In this document: piece after piece, positions 35,156 to 42,838 of the stretch
Layout of the letters: the number at the start of each line of letters is the position of its first letter
Position numbering within the stretch: the first letter of the stretch is position 1
Source: an uncultured Desulfobacterales bacterium
Lineage (GTDB): Bacteria > Desulfobacterota > Desulfobacteria > Desulfobacterales > JAHEIW01
Length of the DNA stretch: 64,000 nucleotides
Reading direction: 5' to 3'
NCBI GenBank assembly: GCA_947259495.1
Contig: CAMYLV010000002.1
Location: 1 to 64,000, forward strand
Program-made: the position numbers and the translations under genes
Notes under the pieces: model-generated
Databases searched by the model: none
Seen by the model: only the letters and a program-made list of their open reading frames with translations
What the model was told of the DNA's origin: nothing

Positions 35156-36794
35156 TAGCCTTTAGCGTTGATTTTTCAAACAAGATCGCTTCCATCCGGT
35201 TGATGAGGGGCAGGAGCGTCGATTTTTGTTTGGCCGAGATCGCCATCCCACCGAGCCTATGCGTTAAATTTTGGATCTTATTGGGGTCGACCCGATCTAT
35301 TTTATTGAGTACCCGCAGCGTCGCGGTATGCTGCAATTTAAGATCACTAAGAATTTGTTCCACCGAATCGATTTGGGACAAAACCTGCGGACTGCTGATA
35401 TCGACGACGTGCAGCAGGAGGTCGGCACTTTCAAGCTCTTCAAGCGTTGCACGAAAAGCGACCAACAGGTCTTCCGGCAAGTCCTTAATAAAGCCAACCG
35501 TATCGGTGATAATAACCTCGGAATCTTTTGGAAATTTGAGCCGCCGGCTTGAAGGATCCAGGGTTGCAAACAGCCGGCTTTCCGCCAGGACATTACTTTT
35601 GGTCAGCGTATTGAGCAAGGTGGACTTGCCCGCATTGGTATAGCCGATAATCGAGATAATCGGCAGTCTCTTTTTTTGGCGCTGCGCCCTTTGTTGTTTG
35701 CGGTGTTTTCGTACGGCCAATAATTCTTGTTCGAGCCGCGCGATTCGGTCCCGTGCGCGCCGTCGATTGATCTCCAGTTTGGTTTCGCCTGGCCCGCGCC
35801 CACCGATTCCGCCCGTTAGGCGAGACATGGCGGTGTTTTTCAGGATTAAGCGCGGCAGTAAATATTTCAATTGTGCGAGCTCGACTTGTAATTTACCCTC
35901 ACGGGTCTTGGCCCGCTGCGCAAAAATATCTAATATCAGCTGCGTTCGGTCGATGACTTTCAGCTCGATCTGATCGGTAATGGAGCGTATCTGCGAAGGG
36001 TTTAATTCCTGATCAAATATGATAACAGTTGCTGCCTCCTGCAATGCCAGCATAGCGAGCTCTTGCAATTTCCCCGGGCCGATCAAACTCTGAGCCCTTT
36101 CGGATTTGCGCTGTTGAATAAGCGAGCCAACGATCTCGATACGGCTGGATTCTGCCAGTGCGCTCAACTCGGCAAGCGATTCCAGCGCTTTGTGCTTTGA
36201 TGTCGAAGACACACAGGCCAGCAATGCCCGCTCTTTATTCGTATCTGCGCTGTAGCCCCTGCTCGTGCGCGCAAGCTCGTCTTCCAACGCCAGGATCATT
36301 GCCAGACAGCCAATATCGAGTTGAGAAGGTGACAGCGGGGCTAAGATGCGATAAGGATTGTTGTCCACGTTTTTGGGAAGAATATGGGCGACGTGGATGT
36401 ACGGGCGTGATTCGGCTTCACCATTGGCAACAGCTGCCATCATGTCAAGTCTCAGCAGCGCCAGATCGGTAAGATCGTCATCGGATAACGGTTCGTTGGT
36501 CAAATGGGTGTGAACGCATCGCAGTCCCGTCAATCGACCGGGAGCCGCCCGGTATTCACTGATTGCAGGGATAACGATTTTTTTGTGGTCGCCGACAATA
36601 ACATACGCAACCTTACCCTGACGGTTGATCAACAGACCGATCTGGCGCCGTGTCTCATGGGACAGACGGTTCAAATCGCGTGTTAGCGCAGCGCTGATTA
36701 AGAATTGGGGTTGGACGCGGCGGCGGTAAAAGTTTTCAAGTCGTCGAATTTGGTTGGCTTTAAGACCGACGGTATTTCCAAAAATTCTTTTCAT
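35139..36794 (-). CDS. hflX: Ribosome-associated GTPase HflX
   Basis: HflX binds the 50S subunit and splits stalled ribosomes. The 551-residue protein is longer than E. coli HflX (426) because of an N-terminal extension of about 170 residues. It has the HflX domain (VGSLIQQRKSERAQSLIGPGK region near 235), a coiled linker with GGIGGRGPGETKLE near 335, then the G domain: G1 GYTNAGKSTLLNTL near 385, G3 DTVGFIKDLP near 430, and G4 NKID near 500. The extended N-terminus occurs in some archaeal and deltaproteobacterial relatives. It overlaps dnaB by one base (TAATG). Confidence 0.93.
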   Translation of the reverse strand: MKRIFGNTVGLKANQIRRLENFYRRRVQPQFLISAALTRDLNRLSHETRRQIGLLINRQGKVAYVIVGDHKKIVIPAISEYRAAPGRLTGLRCVHTHLTNEPLSDDDLTDLALLRLDMMAAVANGEAESRPYIHVAHILPKNVDNNPYRILAPLSPSQLDIGCLAMILALEDELARTSRGYSADTNKERALLACVSSTSKHKALESLAELSALAESSRIEIVGSLIQQRKSERAQSLIGPGKLQELAMLALQEAATVIIFDQELNPSQIRSITDQIELKVIDRTQLILDIFAQRAKTREGKLQVELAQLKYLLPRLILKNTAMSRLTGGIGGRGPGETKLEINRRRARDRIARLEQELLAVRKHRKQQRAQRQKKRLPIISIIGYTNAGKSTLLNTLTKSNVLAESRLFATLDPSSRRLKFPKDSEVIITDTVGFIKDLPEDLLVAFRATLEELESADLLLHVVDISSPQVLSQIDSVEQILSDLKLQHTATLRVLNKIDRVDPNKIQNLTHRLGGMAISAKQKSTLLPLINRMEAILFEKSTLKANAYGS

Positions 36795-38173
36795 TAAGGA
36801 TTGTCGACCATATCCTCAGGCGCCATGACTTCGAAACGGGTGTACGCGTCCAGGAAAGTGAGCTGGACTTTTCCGGTGGGCCCATTGCGTTGCTTGGCCA
36901 AAATGATCTCAGCCGTTCCTTTGAGGGGATTATTTTCGTCCTGATTATATATTTCATCTCTGTAAATAAAAGCGACGACATCGGCATCTTGCTCAAGCGC
37001 ACCAGATTCCCGTAAATCAGATAGCTTTGGGCGTTTATCAGTGCGCTGCTCAAGCATCCGGTTCAACTGCGAAAGTGCAAGAACCGGGATCTCAAGCTCT
37101 TTGGCCAGTGCTTTTAGCGATCGCGACATTTCTGATATTTCAAGATCTCTACGTTCTAAGCCGCGACGGGCCTGCATGAGTTGCAGGTAGTCGATAATGA
37201 CCAGTCCGATATTTTTATCCATTTTTAACCGGCGCGCTTTAGCCCGTATATCCATGGCCGTTAGGCTGGGAGAATCATCAATATAAATAGGGGATTCTGA
37301 TAAGATGCCGGCCGCATCGGTTAAGCGGCGCCAGTGATCCATGCTGAAAAATCCGCCCCGCATACGAGCCGAATCCAGACGGGCCTCCGCACATAACATT
37401 CTGAGGGACAATTGCTCTTTTGACATTTCCAATGAGAATATGGCCACCGGAAGGTTCGCATCAACAGATGCATTTCTGGCGATATTTAAGGCCAACGCAG
37501 TTTTGCCCATGCTCGGGCGGGCGGCCAGGATGATGAGGTCGGAATTCTGCAACCCTGAAGTCAGGTTATCCAACTGTCCAAAGCCCATTGGCACACCGGT
37601 GACCAGGCTCTTGTTGCCCTGTTTTTCTTCCAATGTTTCAATATTGCCAATGATAAGCCTACTGAGCGGATAAAATGCCTGACTTGTCTTTCTTTCTGAT
37701 ATCTCAAAGATCGAGGTCTCAGCAAAGTCAATAATATCGTCGACATCGCCACGATCCTCATAACAGCGCTTGGTGATGGCGTTGGCTTTTTCAATCAGAC
37801 GCCTCAGGGAGGCCTTATCGGCCACGATTTTAGCGTAATGCTGTGCATTGACGGCTACCGGTACCGCGTCGAGCAGTCCTGCCAGATAGCTTGCTCCCCC
37901 GACCGCATCCAGATGGCCCTTTTCTTTCAGATGGTTGGCCAATGTCACCAGATCAACGGGTTCACCCCGATCGAACAAATCCATGATGGCCGCAAATATT
38001 TTTTGATGGGCGCTTCGATAAAAATCAGCGGCTGAGAGAATTTCGACAACATCCAGCAGGGTATTATTATCGACCAAGATGGCACTAAGCAAGGATTCTT
38101 CCGCCTCAATGCTTTGCGGGGGCAGGTGGTAAAGAGATGGATCTTTTTGGCTCTGCAATTGTTGATTCGCCAT
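36794..38173 (-). CDS. dnaB: Replicative DNA helicase
   Basis: DnaB is the hexameric helicase that unwinds DNA at the replication fork. The 459-residue protein has the N-terminal primase-interacting domain (PPQSIEAEESLLSAI near residue 18) and the RecA-like domain with Walker A AARPSMGKTALALN near 216, Walker B VIIDYLQLM near 322 and the SRSLKALAKELEIPV segment. No intein is present. The Shine-Dalgarno-like AGGTT lies in the end of repeat B4, whose boundary is only 9 bases from the start codon. It belongs to the rpsF-rpsR-rplI-dnaB order. Confidence 0.96.
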   Translation of the reverse strand: MANQQLQSQKDPSLYHLPPQSIEAEESLLSAILVDNNTLLDVVEILSAADFYRSAHQKIFAAIMDLFDRGEPVDLVTLANHLKEKGHLDAVGGASYLAGLLDAVPVAVNAQHYAKIVADKASLRRLIEKANAITKRCYEDRGDVDDIIDFAETSIFEISERKTSQAFYPLSRLIIGNIETLEEKQGNKSLVTGVPMGFGQLDNLTSGLQNSDLIILAARPSMGKTALALNIARNASVDANLPVAIFSLEMSKEQLSLRMLCAEARLDSARMRGGFFSMDHWRRLTDAAGILSESPIYIDDSPSLTAMDIRAKARRLKMDKNIGLVIIDYLQLMQARRGLERRDLEISEMSRSLKALAKELEIPVLALSQLNRMLEQRTDKRPKLSDLRESGALEQDADVVAFIYRDEIYNQDENNPLKGTAEIILAKQRNGPTGKVQLTFLDAYTRFEVMAPEDMVDNP

Positions 38174-38181
38174 AGATTCTA

Positions 38182-38484
38182 ACCTGAATTTTGTACGAGT
38201 CGGAGGCTTTCATATGCAAGGAGGCGCACCTTAATATTAAAAAATCAGATGCGTCATCCAACGGAACGGGACATTCAAGGGCGAAGCGATAGTGAACTAT
38301 GCTTCGCCCATAATAACGCAGCAGATGGAAGCCTCCGACTCGCCCATCGGGTGAAAATTAATGTGATAAAATGATTTTCATCCATTATACTAACAGGAAT
38401 TTGGTTGTGCCTCCATAATTTGCTTAACGTGCTGCCTCTAAGTGCAGTCTCAACTCCGCATTAATTTTCATACAAGATTCAGGT
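38182..38484 (-). repeat. Repeat family B, full-length copy B4 (303 bp)
   Basis: The ends are inverted repeats: ACCTGAATTTTGTACGA at one side and CATACAAGATTCAGGT with ATTAATTTTCAT at the other. Inside is the strong hairpin GGGCGAAGC...GCTTCGCCC (38279-38309) and two copies, in opposite orientation, of the phrase GGAAGCCTCCGACTCG / CGAGTCGGAGGCTTTCATATG. There is no reading frame. It separates rplI from dnaB. This is the most complete copy in the window and serves as reference for B1, B2 and B3. Confidence 0.88.
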
Positions 38485-38599
38485 TTAATCAGTCATAACG
38501 GTTGAAGGGGGCACAACCCATTTTAAAGCCGCGCTGATGCGCGCTGATCGATTTACTGCCCCTTCAATACACGCTCTTGAATCAATTGTAAATTACAAA

Positions 38600-39043
38600 T
38601 TATTCCGGGACGATTTCAACGCTTATTTCGGGCTCAACCTCTTTGTATACCCGGATGGGAACCTTATACGAACCAATTGCTTTGATGGGTTCTTTTAGCA
38701 GTACCATTCGTTTTTCAAGGACGATATCCTGTTTGGCCAGCGCATCGATGATATCGCGCACAGAAACAGACCCGTAAAGTCGATCTTCTTCGCTAACTTT
38801 GGCGGCAATTGTAACGGCCACACTTGCGAGCCTTTGAGCCATTTCTTCTGCCACCTTTCTCTCCTTGGCGATTTGGACGTCGAATTTGGTGCGATCGCGC
38901 TCCAACAGCTTGCGATTTTGGGGCGTTGCTAAAACCGCTTTGTTCTGAGGCAAAAGATAGTTGCGGGCATGACCGTCTGCCACACGAACTTCGCTGCCGA
39001 TGATACCCAGGGAATCAATCGTTTCTTTTAATATGACCTTCAT
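38600..39043 (-). CDS. rplI: 50S ribosomal protein L9
   Basis: L9 binds 23S rRNA with its N-terminal domain and projects outward from the ribosome. The 147-residue protein has the N-domain signature DGHARNYLLPQNKAVLAT near residue 24 (GxxxxVxxGYxRNxLxPxxxA type), the long connecting helix (about 42-75) and the C-domain ending in PEISVEIVPE. It lies in the ribosomal operon with repeats A4 upstream and B4 downstream. Confidence 0.96.
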   Translation of the reverse strand: MKVILKETIDSLGIIGSEVRVADGHARNYLLPQNKAVLATPQNRKLLERDRTKFDVQIAKERKVAEEMAQRLASVAVTIAAKVSEEDRLYGSVSVRDIIDALAKQDIVLEKRMVLLKEPIKAIGSYKVPIRVYKEVEPEISVEIVPE

Positions 39044-39086
39044 ATCTTAACCTCCATGTCTGGCATTAAGCGGGGAGATTCCTATT

Positions 39087-39188
39087 TATACCGCTTTCCA
39101 TAATAATATTCCGCAATACGGAAGTGCGGCGTAAGGGTTGTAGAAAAAAACGTTTGAATACCGCAGCGTTTTTCTAACAACTACTATA
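39087..39188 (+). repeat. Repeat family A, copy A4
   Basis: A complete 102-bp copy: TATACCGCTTTCCATAATAA, a short inverted motif TTCCGCAATACGGAA, GTGCGGCGTAAG, then the hairpin with GGTTGT...ACAACT at its base, and terminal CTACTATA. It lies between rplI and the DUF2232 gene, inside what is otherwise an operon, and so would be part of the transcript. Confidence 0.88.
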
Positions 39189-39230
39189 AAATTAAGACGT
39201 TCAGCATCGGTGATTGATTGTTGCGTTCAA

Positions 39231-40154
39231 TCACGGTTTTGTTGTTGCTAATTTTCGGAAGTTTGCCCACACATCAATAAAACCGATCACAATGACCACC
39301 AGCAAAACCTCTTGTAAAACGAGCAAGGCATACAACATGACTTTCGCAAAGCGCGGAACCTTCATTTTTTCAAAAAAAAAGGAAACGATGGCAATGCCCT
39401 GGAAAAAATAAACCATCATCAATGTTATCAAGCCGTTTAGCCCGATCGTTTGTGAAAAGTCATCGGGAATGAGCATCAACAAACCACAGCCAATGATCCC
39501 CCAAACCAAATGGTCGGGCGCCTGCCATAAATTCAACCTGTCGTAAGCCGGATATCCCATGTGCCTGCTTTTCAGCAGCGATCTACCCAGCAATAGATTG
39601 ATCCATACGACAAAAAATGTTGTTGTGATGACCAGCGCCGGCAGAATTCTGATCACAATTTTTTGAATCTCATCTAGAAAACGCGTAAAATCCGGAATGC
39701 CTTCCGCAGGCAGGCCCATGCTTTGGTATAATTGCAATAGAAATTCTCGGTTATTGGCCACCGACTGGGAAAAGTCAGCAAGCAGGCTATGGCCGGTTGC
39801 GGCGCTGATTAAAATTAGACTGAACGCGCCGCCCAAGAAAACGAGACCGCAAGTCACCAGCACAGTTTTTTCGATTGAGAATTGAGATTCAAGCAACTCC
39901 CCCAAACTAAATCCGATGATGAGCAGCGCGGCAACGAACACAATATCAAATGGGAACGTGTTCATTACGATCACCAACATAACCAGTCCGATTATGGGGA
40001 TCAAGGCGCTGATGGTTCTGCCAAGTTTGATGCGATAGTAAAGGGTCGGCAAGGGGAGCAGCAGGCTGCAGAAAATTCCGACCATCGGGATCAACATAGA
40101 AGCAGCCAATATCAGGCAGGTGATCAAAACACCATTTGCGATATCCTTTAACAT
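39231..40154 (-). CDS. DUF2232 family multi-spanning membrane protein
   Basis: The 307-residue protein is almost entirely hydrophobic, with about eight membrane helices. It matches the DUF2232 family (YybS-like), whose members often sit between rpsR and rplI. Stretches such as GVLITCLILAASMLIPMVG at the start and the central loop FTRFLDEIQKIVIRILPAL are typical. The family may be energy-coupling or thiamine-type transporter-like, but no experimentally known function can be stated. It is co-directional with rpsF-rpsR and begins 58 bases after rpsR. Confidence 0.85.
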   Translation of the reverse strand: MLKDIANGVLITCLILAASMLIPMVGIFCSLLLPLPTLYYRIKLGRTISALIPIIGLVMLVIVMNTFPFDIVFVAALLIIGFSLGELLESQFSIEKTVLVTCGLVFLGGAFSLILISAATGHSLLADFSQSVANNREFLLQLYQSMGLPAEGIPDFTRFLDEIQKIVIRILPALVITTTFFVVWINLLLGRSLLKSRHMGYPAYDRLNLWQAPDHLVWGIIGCGLLMLIPDDFSQTIGLNGLITLMMVYFFQGIAIVSFFFEKMKVPRFAKVMLYALLVLQEVLLVVIVIGFIDVWANFRKLATTKP

Positions 40155-40212
40155 GTCTCTGGCACACCCCAGAAGTTTAAGGAATATCCTTCCCCTATCA
40201 AAAATGATCGTG

Positions 40213-40488
40213 TCAACGCAAGTCTAAGGATCCAACATAGGGCAGCAGCGCAATCGTTCGGGCGCGCTTTATGGCATGGGTCAACGATCGTTGATGCTTT
40301 GCACAAGAACCTGATATGCGCCTGGGAATAATTTTTCCACGTTCGGTGATAAAATGCTTTAGCGAATTCGGGTCTTTGTAATTTATGACCAGACTTTTAT
40401 CTGCACAAAAGCGGCATACTTTACGCCGGTGATAGATGCGCTTTTTTCTCTTTGGCCTTCGGCCGGTTCTGCTTGTGTTAGCAACCAT
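40213..40488 (-). CDS. rpsR: 30S ribosomal protein S18
   Basis: S18 binds the central domain of 16S rRNA as a dimer with S6. The 91-residue product has the typical core: [19 protein letters not shown] near residue 25, [20 protein letters not shown] near 42 and [13 protein letters not shown] near 68. The Cys pairs (CRFC) indicate the zinc-ribbon form found in many bacteria. An ATG further upstream would place the start inside rpsF; the ATG at 40488, one base after the rpsF stop, is correct. Confidence 0.96.
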   Translation of the reverse strand: MVANTSRTGRRPKRKKRIYHRRKVCRFCADKSLVINYKDPNSLKHFITERGKIIPRRISGSCAKHQRSLTHAIKRARTIALLPYVGSLDLR

Positions 40489-40489
40489 T

Positions 40490-41041
40490 TTATTTGATCT
40501 CCTCTTTGGCTTCACTTGTGGCGGCTTCGCTTTCACCGGTCTCAGGTTCAAGCGACTGTGCGTTATCCGCTTGAACCGCTTCTTCAGGTGTCTGGTCTTT
40601 GGCCGACGTCAGTTGCGCTTCAGGTGCTTTTGATTCGGTCGTTTCAGTTGTTTCTTGCGGGATCTGAGTTTCGGCAGTCTGGCCTTTTTCTTTATGCGCC
40701 TCAACGGTTTTTTGGGTGCTGGCTATCTCTTCTTTAATTTTTTCAATATCGGCGGTTTTATCAAGCAAAACGGTCATATATTTCAGCACGCGGTCATCGA
40801 TGCGAAAAAATCGCTCCATTTCGTCTACCGCCAGCACGGTGCCGCAGAAGTCGAAACGGATGTAATAACCGCGTGCTTTCTTTTTTATTTCATAGGCAAG
40901 TTTTCGGGCACCCCATTCATCTGTAAACGCCAGATAGCCATTCTCCTGACTGATAACATCCTGAATCCTTTGTAAGATCGGTTCGCGCTGTTCGGCGGAC
41001 AGATCCGGATCCGTAATGATAATGGTTTCGTATCGTCGCAT
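40490..41041 (-). CDS. rpsF: 30S ribosomal protein S6 with long acidic tail
   Basis: S6 pairs with S18 on the platform of the 30S subunit. Residues 1-95 form the S6 fold ([42 protein letters not shown]). The remaining 85 residues are rich in Glu, Thr and Ala and are expected to be disordered; E. coli S6 also has a Glu-rich tail, but a much shorter one. The ATG at 41041 has an AGGAGGTTTT just upstream, so the upstream in-frame ATG is not used. It is the first gene of the operon. Confidence 0.96.
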   Translation of the reverse strand: MRRYETIIITDPDLSAEQREPILQRIQDVISQENGYLAFTDEWGARKLAYEIKKKARGYYIRFDFCGTVLAVDEMERFFRIDDRVLKYMTVLLDKTADIEKIKEEIASTQKTVEAHKEKGQTAETQIPQETTETTESKAPEAQLTSAKDQTPEEAVQADNAQSLEPETGESEAATSEAKEEIK

Positions 41042-41128
41042 AAAACCTCCTTGTGGCTGATAAAGCCCTGGTTTATTCCAGAGCAAGGAAAGTGACGCCG
41101 TTTTTCGGCAGTGAAATTGAAAACTAAA

Positions 41129-41158
41129 TTTCTAACATTAATAAAGATATGGTGTCAA
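41129..41158 (-). promoter_or_regulatory. Sigma-70-type promoter for the rpsF operon
   Basis: Read on the minus strand, a perfect TTGACA (41158 to 41153) is followed by an 18-base spacer and TAGAAA (41134 to 41129, four of six consensus bases). The start site would be about 80 bases before rpsF. The leader contains the hairpin GCCG-AAAAA-CGGC, which might take part in S6-S18 feedback, but this was not matched to the known RNA motif. Confidence 0.55.
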
Positions 41159-41276
41159 GGCGAATTTCAGCGAAAATTCATATTTTCCTCAACAGCGGAT
41201 TTAATGCTTGCTATTTGGCCGGTTTTTATAATATTTGGATGTCTAAGGCTATGCTTAACGTTAGGAAGTGAAACCC

Positions 41277-41495
41277 ATGGTCGATGAAGCGACCCTGCAA
41301 CATTTCATATTAGGTATGATGATGGCTTTGTCATACCCGACCTTTAAGCGCTTTAAATATCCTTATTTAGCTCTGATACTGATCCACCCGTTTGTTATTG
41401 AAGGGGTTCAGTTTTTCATGCCGGATCGGACGCCGGACGCAGCGGACGTGCTGGTGGGATTAGTAGGCACGCTATTGGGCTTCTGTCTGGTTTAA
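41277..41495 (+). CDS. Small VanZ-like membrane protein
   Basis: The 72-residue protein has two or three hydrophobic segments and the late sequence VIEGVQFFMPDRTPDAADVL, followed by a glycine-rich helix (LVGLVGTLLGF). This is the same layout as the C-terminal part of VanZ-like proteins (E..Q.....R..D..D...N..G...G). It may be a short VanZ-like family member or a truncated remnant. AGGAAGTG is properly spaced for the ATG at 41277. No functional statement beyond membrane location can be made. Confidence 0.55.
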   Translation: MVDEATLQHFILGMMMALSYPTFKRFKYPYLALILIHPFVIEGVQFFMPDRTPDAADVLVGLVGTLLGFCLV

Positions 41496-41656
41496 AAAAA
41501 GCTTTCAAGTTTGATTGGGTTTCCAAACCGGGTGCTTCGCACCCGGTTTAACCCGCAACGATTAGGGCACTTCGTGCCTCTGCCTTTTACCGCCTTTGGC
41601 GGTAAAATTCAAGCCACCCGCTGTGCGGGTGCTCGTTGACTCCTGAAAGCTTTTTT
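41494..41656. terminator. Terminator-like stem whose loop holds repeat C2
   Basis: AAAAAAAGCTTTCA (41494-41507) and TGAAAGCTTTTTT (41644-41656) are complementary and read as a bidirectional intrinsic terminator stem, with a T-run on each strand. The 136 bases between them are mostly repeat C2. It lies between the convergent VanZ-like gene and tRNA-Lys(CTT). The most economical reading is that a normal terminator was split in its loop by the repeat. Confidence 0.6.
41526..41640 (+). repeat. Multi-hairpin repeat family C, copy C2
   Basis: Four perfect hairpins follow in series: ACCGGGTGCTTCGCACCCGGT, GGGCACTTCGTGCC, TTTACCGCCTTTGGCGGTAAA and CACCCGCTGTGCGGGTG. Each has a tight loop of two to four bases. 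In reverse orientation it aligns over its whole length with copy C1 at 9563-9689. Confidence 0.85.
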
Positions 41657-41660
41657 ATTT

Positions 41661-41737
41661 TGGTGGGCCACATAGGAATCGAACCTATAACCTACTGATT
41701 AAGAGTCAGGTGCTCTGCCTAGTTGAGCTAGTGGCCC
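41661..41737 (-). tRNA. tRNA-Lys (anticodon CTT)
   Basis: Read on the minus strand this is a 77-base cloverleaf: acceptor GGGCCAC/GTGGCCC, discriminator A, encoded CCA. The anticodon loop CTCTTAA gives anticodon CTT, which reads lysine AAG. The T-arm is TATAGGTTCGATTCCTATG. The gene converges on the VanZ-like gene. Confidence 0.94.
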
Positions 41738-41864
41738 GCATTTGCTGTTTCCCGTGATCGGAGAATTTTGGTAACAAGTTCGCCGCCGGATGTCAATTTT
41801 TTTTTTAAAATATCGATGTGCGCCATAACAAGTAACGGACAACAAAAGGCCTCAAAGAGGCCTT

Positions 41865-42626
41865 TTACTTCTTCCAGGGCGGGCGCTCTCTTTTTCGTTT
41901 GTGTTTTTTGCGGCGCTCTTTTTTGCCTTTCCACCCCGGCTCCTTTTTTTGAGTTTTGGCCCTGGCACCCATCAGATTGCCGACCGTATCCAGACTGACC
42001 CAAAAACTGCCCCTCAACTCTGGCGTTGCGCCCTCAGAAGGTTGTTCCTGTTTTTGGGCACGGGGTTTTTCCTTTGGCAAAGGAGGGCCGTTAAAGCAGG
42101 TGGGTGGTATGGATGGCGCCAGAAAAAGCAATTCACCGAACTGCTGGAATAAAACGCCATTCTCAACCGCAGCCCGCACGTGAACCGTGAGCATTATCGG
42201 CTGCGAGTCGGCACGTTTTCCCATTCTTTCTGCCAGATCCCGTTTGGCGGATAAAACGACCTGTTGATTCCCGCTGGGGGAAATGCCCTTCTGCGCTAAA
42301 AATGGATACGCTCTCCTGCGGACACAGGTGTATAATAGCTTGGGCAGTTGCGGGGCCGCATCAGGCCGGGGTAAATGCTCACGTCGTTTTGCACGAATGC
42401 GGTTGTCCAAAATTTCAAAAGGGGGGTTGGGGATGCTGTACAGGATTTCATTTATATGAAATCGGCGCACATGCTTCCACCCCTTTTCTTCGTTGAGGGC
42501 CTTTATCAGTTCCTTGATTTTTATATAACCCTCCTTATCAAGGACCAACCCGAACTCATCGGGCCGGCGCTCAAGGATGTAAACAAGGAGTTTAGCGAGG
42601 CGCTGGCGTGCTTTGGATTTAACCAT
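41865..42626 (-). CDS. KptA/Tpt1-like RNA 2'-phosphotransferase homologue, catalytic residues not conserved, basic tail
   Basis: Residues 1-185 align with KptA/Tpt1 (for example RLAKLLVYILERRPDEFGLV near 9, KEGYIKIKELIKAL near 31, RIRAKRREH near 76, QVVLSAKRDLAERMG near 122). KptA removes a 2'-phosphate from RNA using NAD. The catalytic Arg-His pair of the RHKP motif is Glu-Arg here, the YHGT motif reads YTCV, and HVHLS reads QVVLS; one RNA-binding Arg (IRA) is kept. The final 40 residues are extremely Lys/Arg-rich. It is therefore probably an RNA-binding protein or an enzyme with altered chemistry. It lies alone between tRNA-Lys and hemL. Confidence 0.75.
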   Translation of the reverse strand: MVKSKARQRLAKLLVYILERRPDEFGLVLDKEGYIKIKELIKALNEEKGWKHVRRFHINEILYSIPNPPFEILDNRIRAKRREHLPRPDAAPQLPKLLYTCVRRRAYPFLAQKGISPSGNQQVVLSAKRDLAERMGKRADSQPIMLTVHVRAAVENGVLFQQFGELLFLAPSIPPTCFNGPPLPKEKPRAQKQEQPSEGATPELRGSFWVSLDTVGNLMGARAKTQKKEPGWKGKKERRKKHKRKRERPPWKK

Positions 42627-42838
42627 TTAGATTCCAATATGCATTCTTGACCTGTTACGTCCTATCTGATATTTTTCATAACCATCAGAAATGTCAACTT
42701 TTTTGTTGGTCTTCGCCCAATGCTTTCTTCGCCCGGGCAGTACGACAGGTATGTCTGTTTTGGTGCGACGATCTTAATCTGTCACAAGTGGGAAGCCCAA
42801 GCGCGGTGAGTTTCACCAACTGAAAGGATACCAATCGC

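Noticed and set aside
41494-41656. CRISPR array at the series of hairpins
   Set aside because: The hairpins differ from each other in sequence and there are no regular spacers; no cas genes are nearby.
41728-42003. Second minus-strand frame across the KptA-like gene tail and the tRNA
   Set aside because: It overlaps the KptA-like gene and tRNA-Lys and consists of frame-shifted basic sequence.
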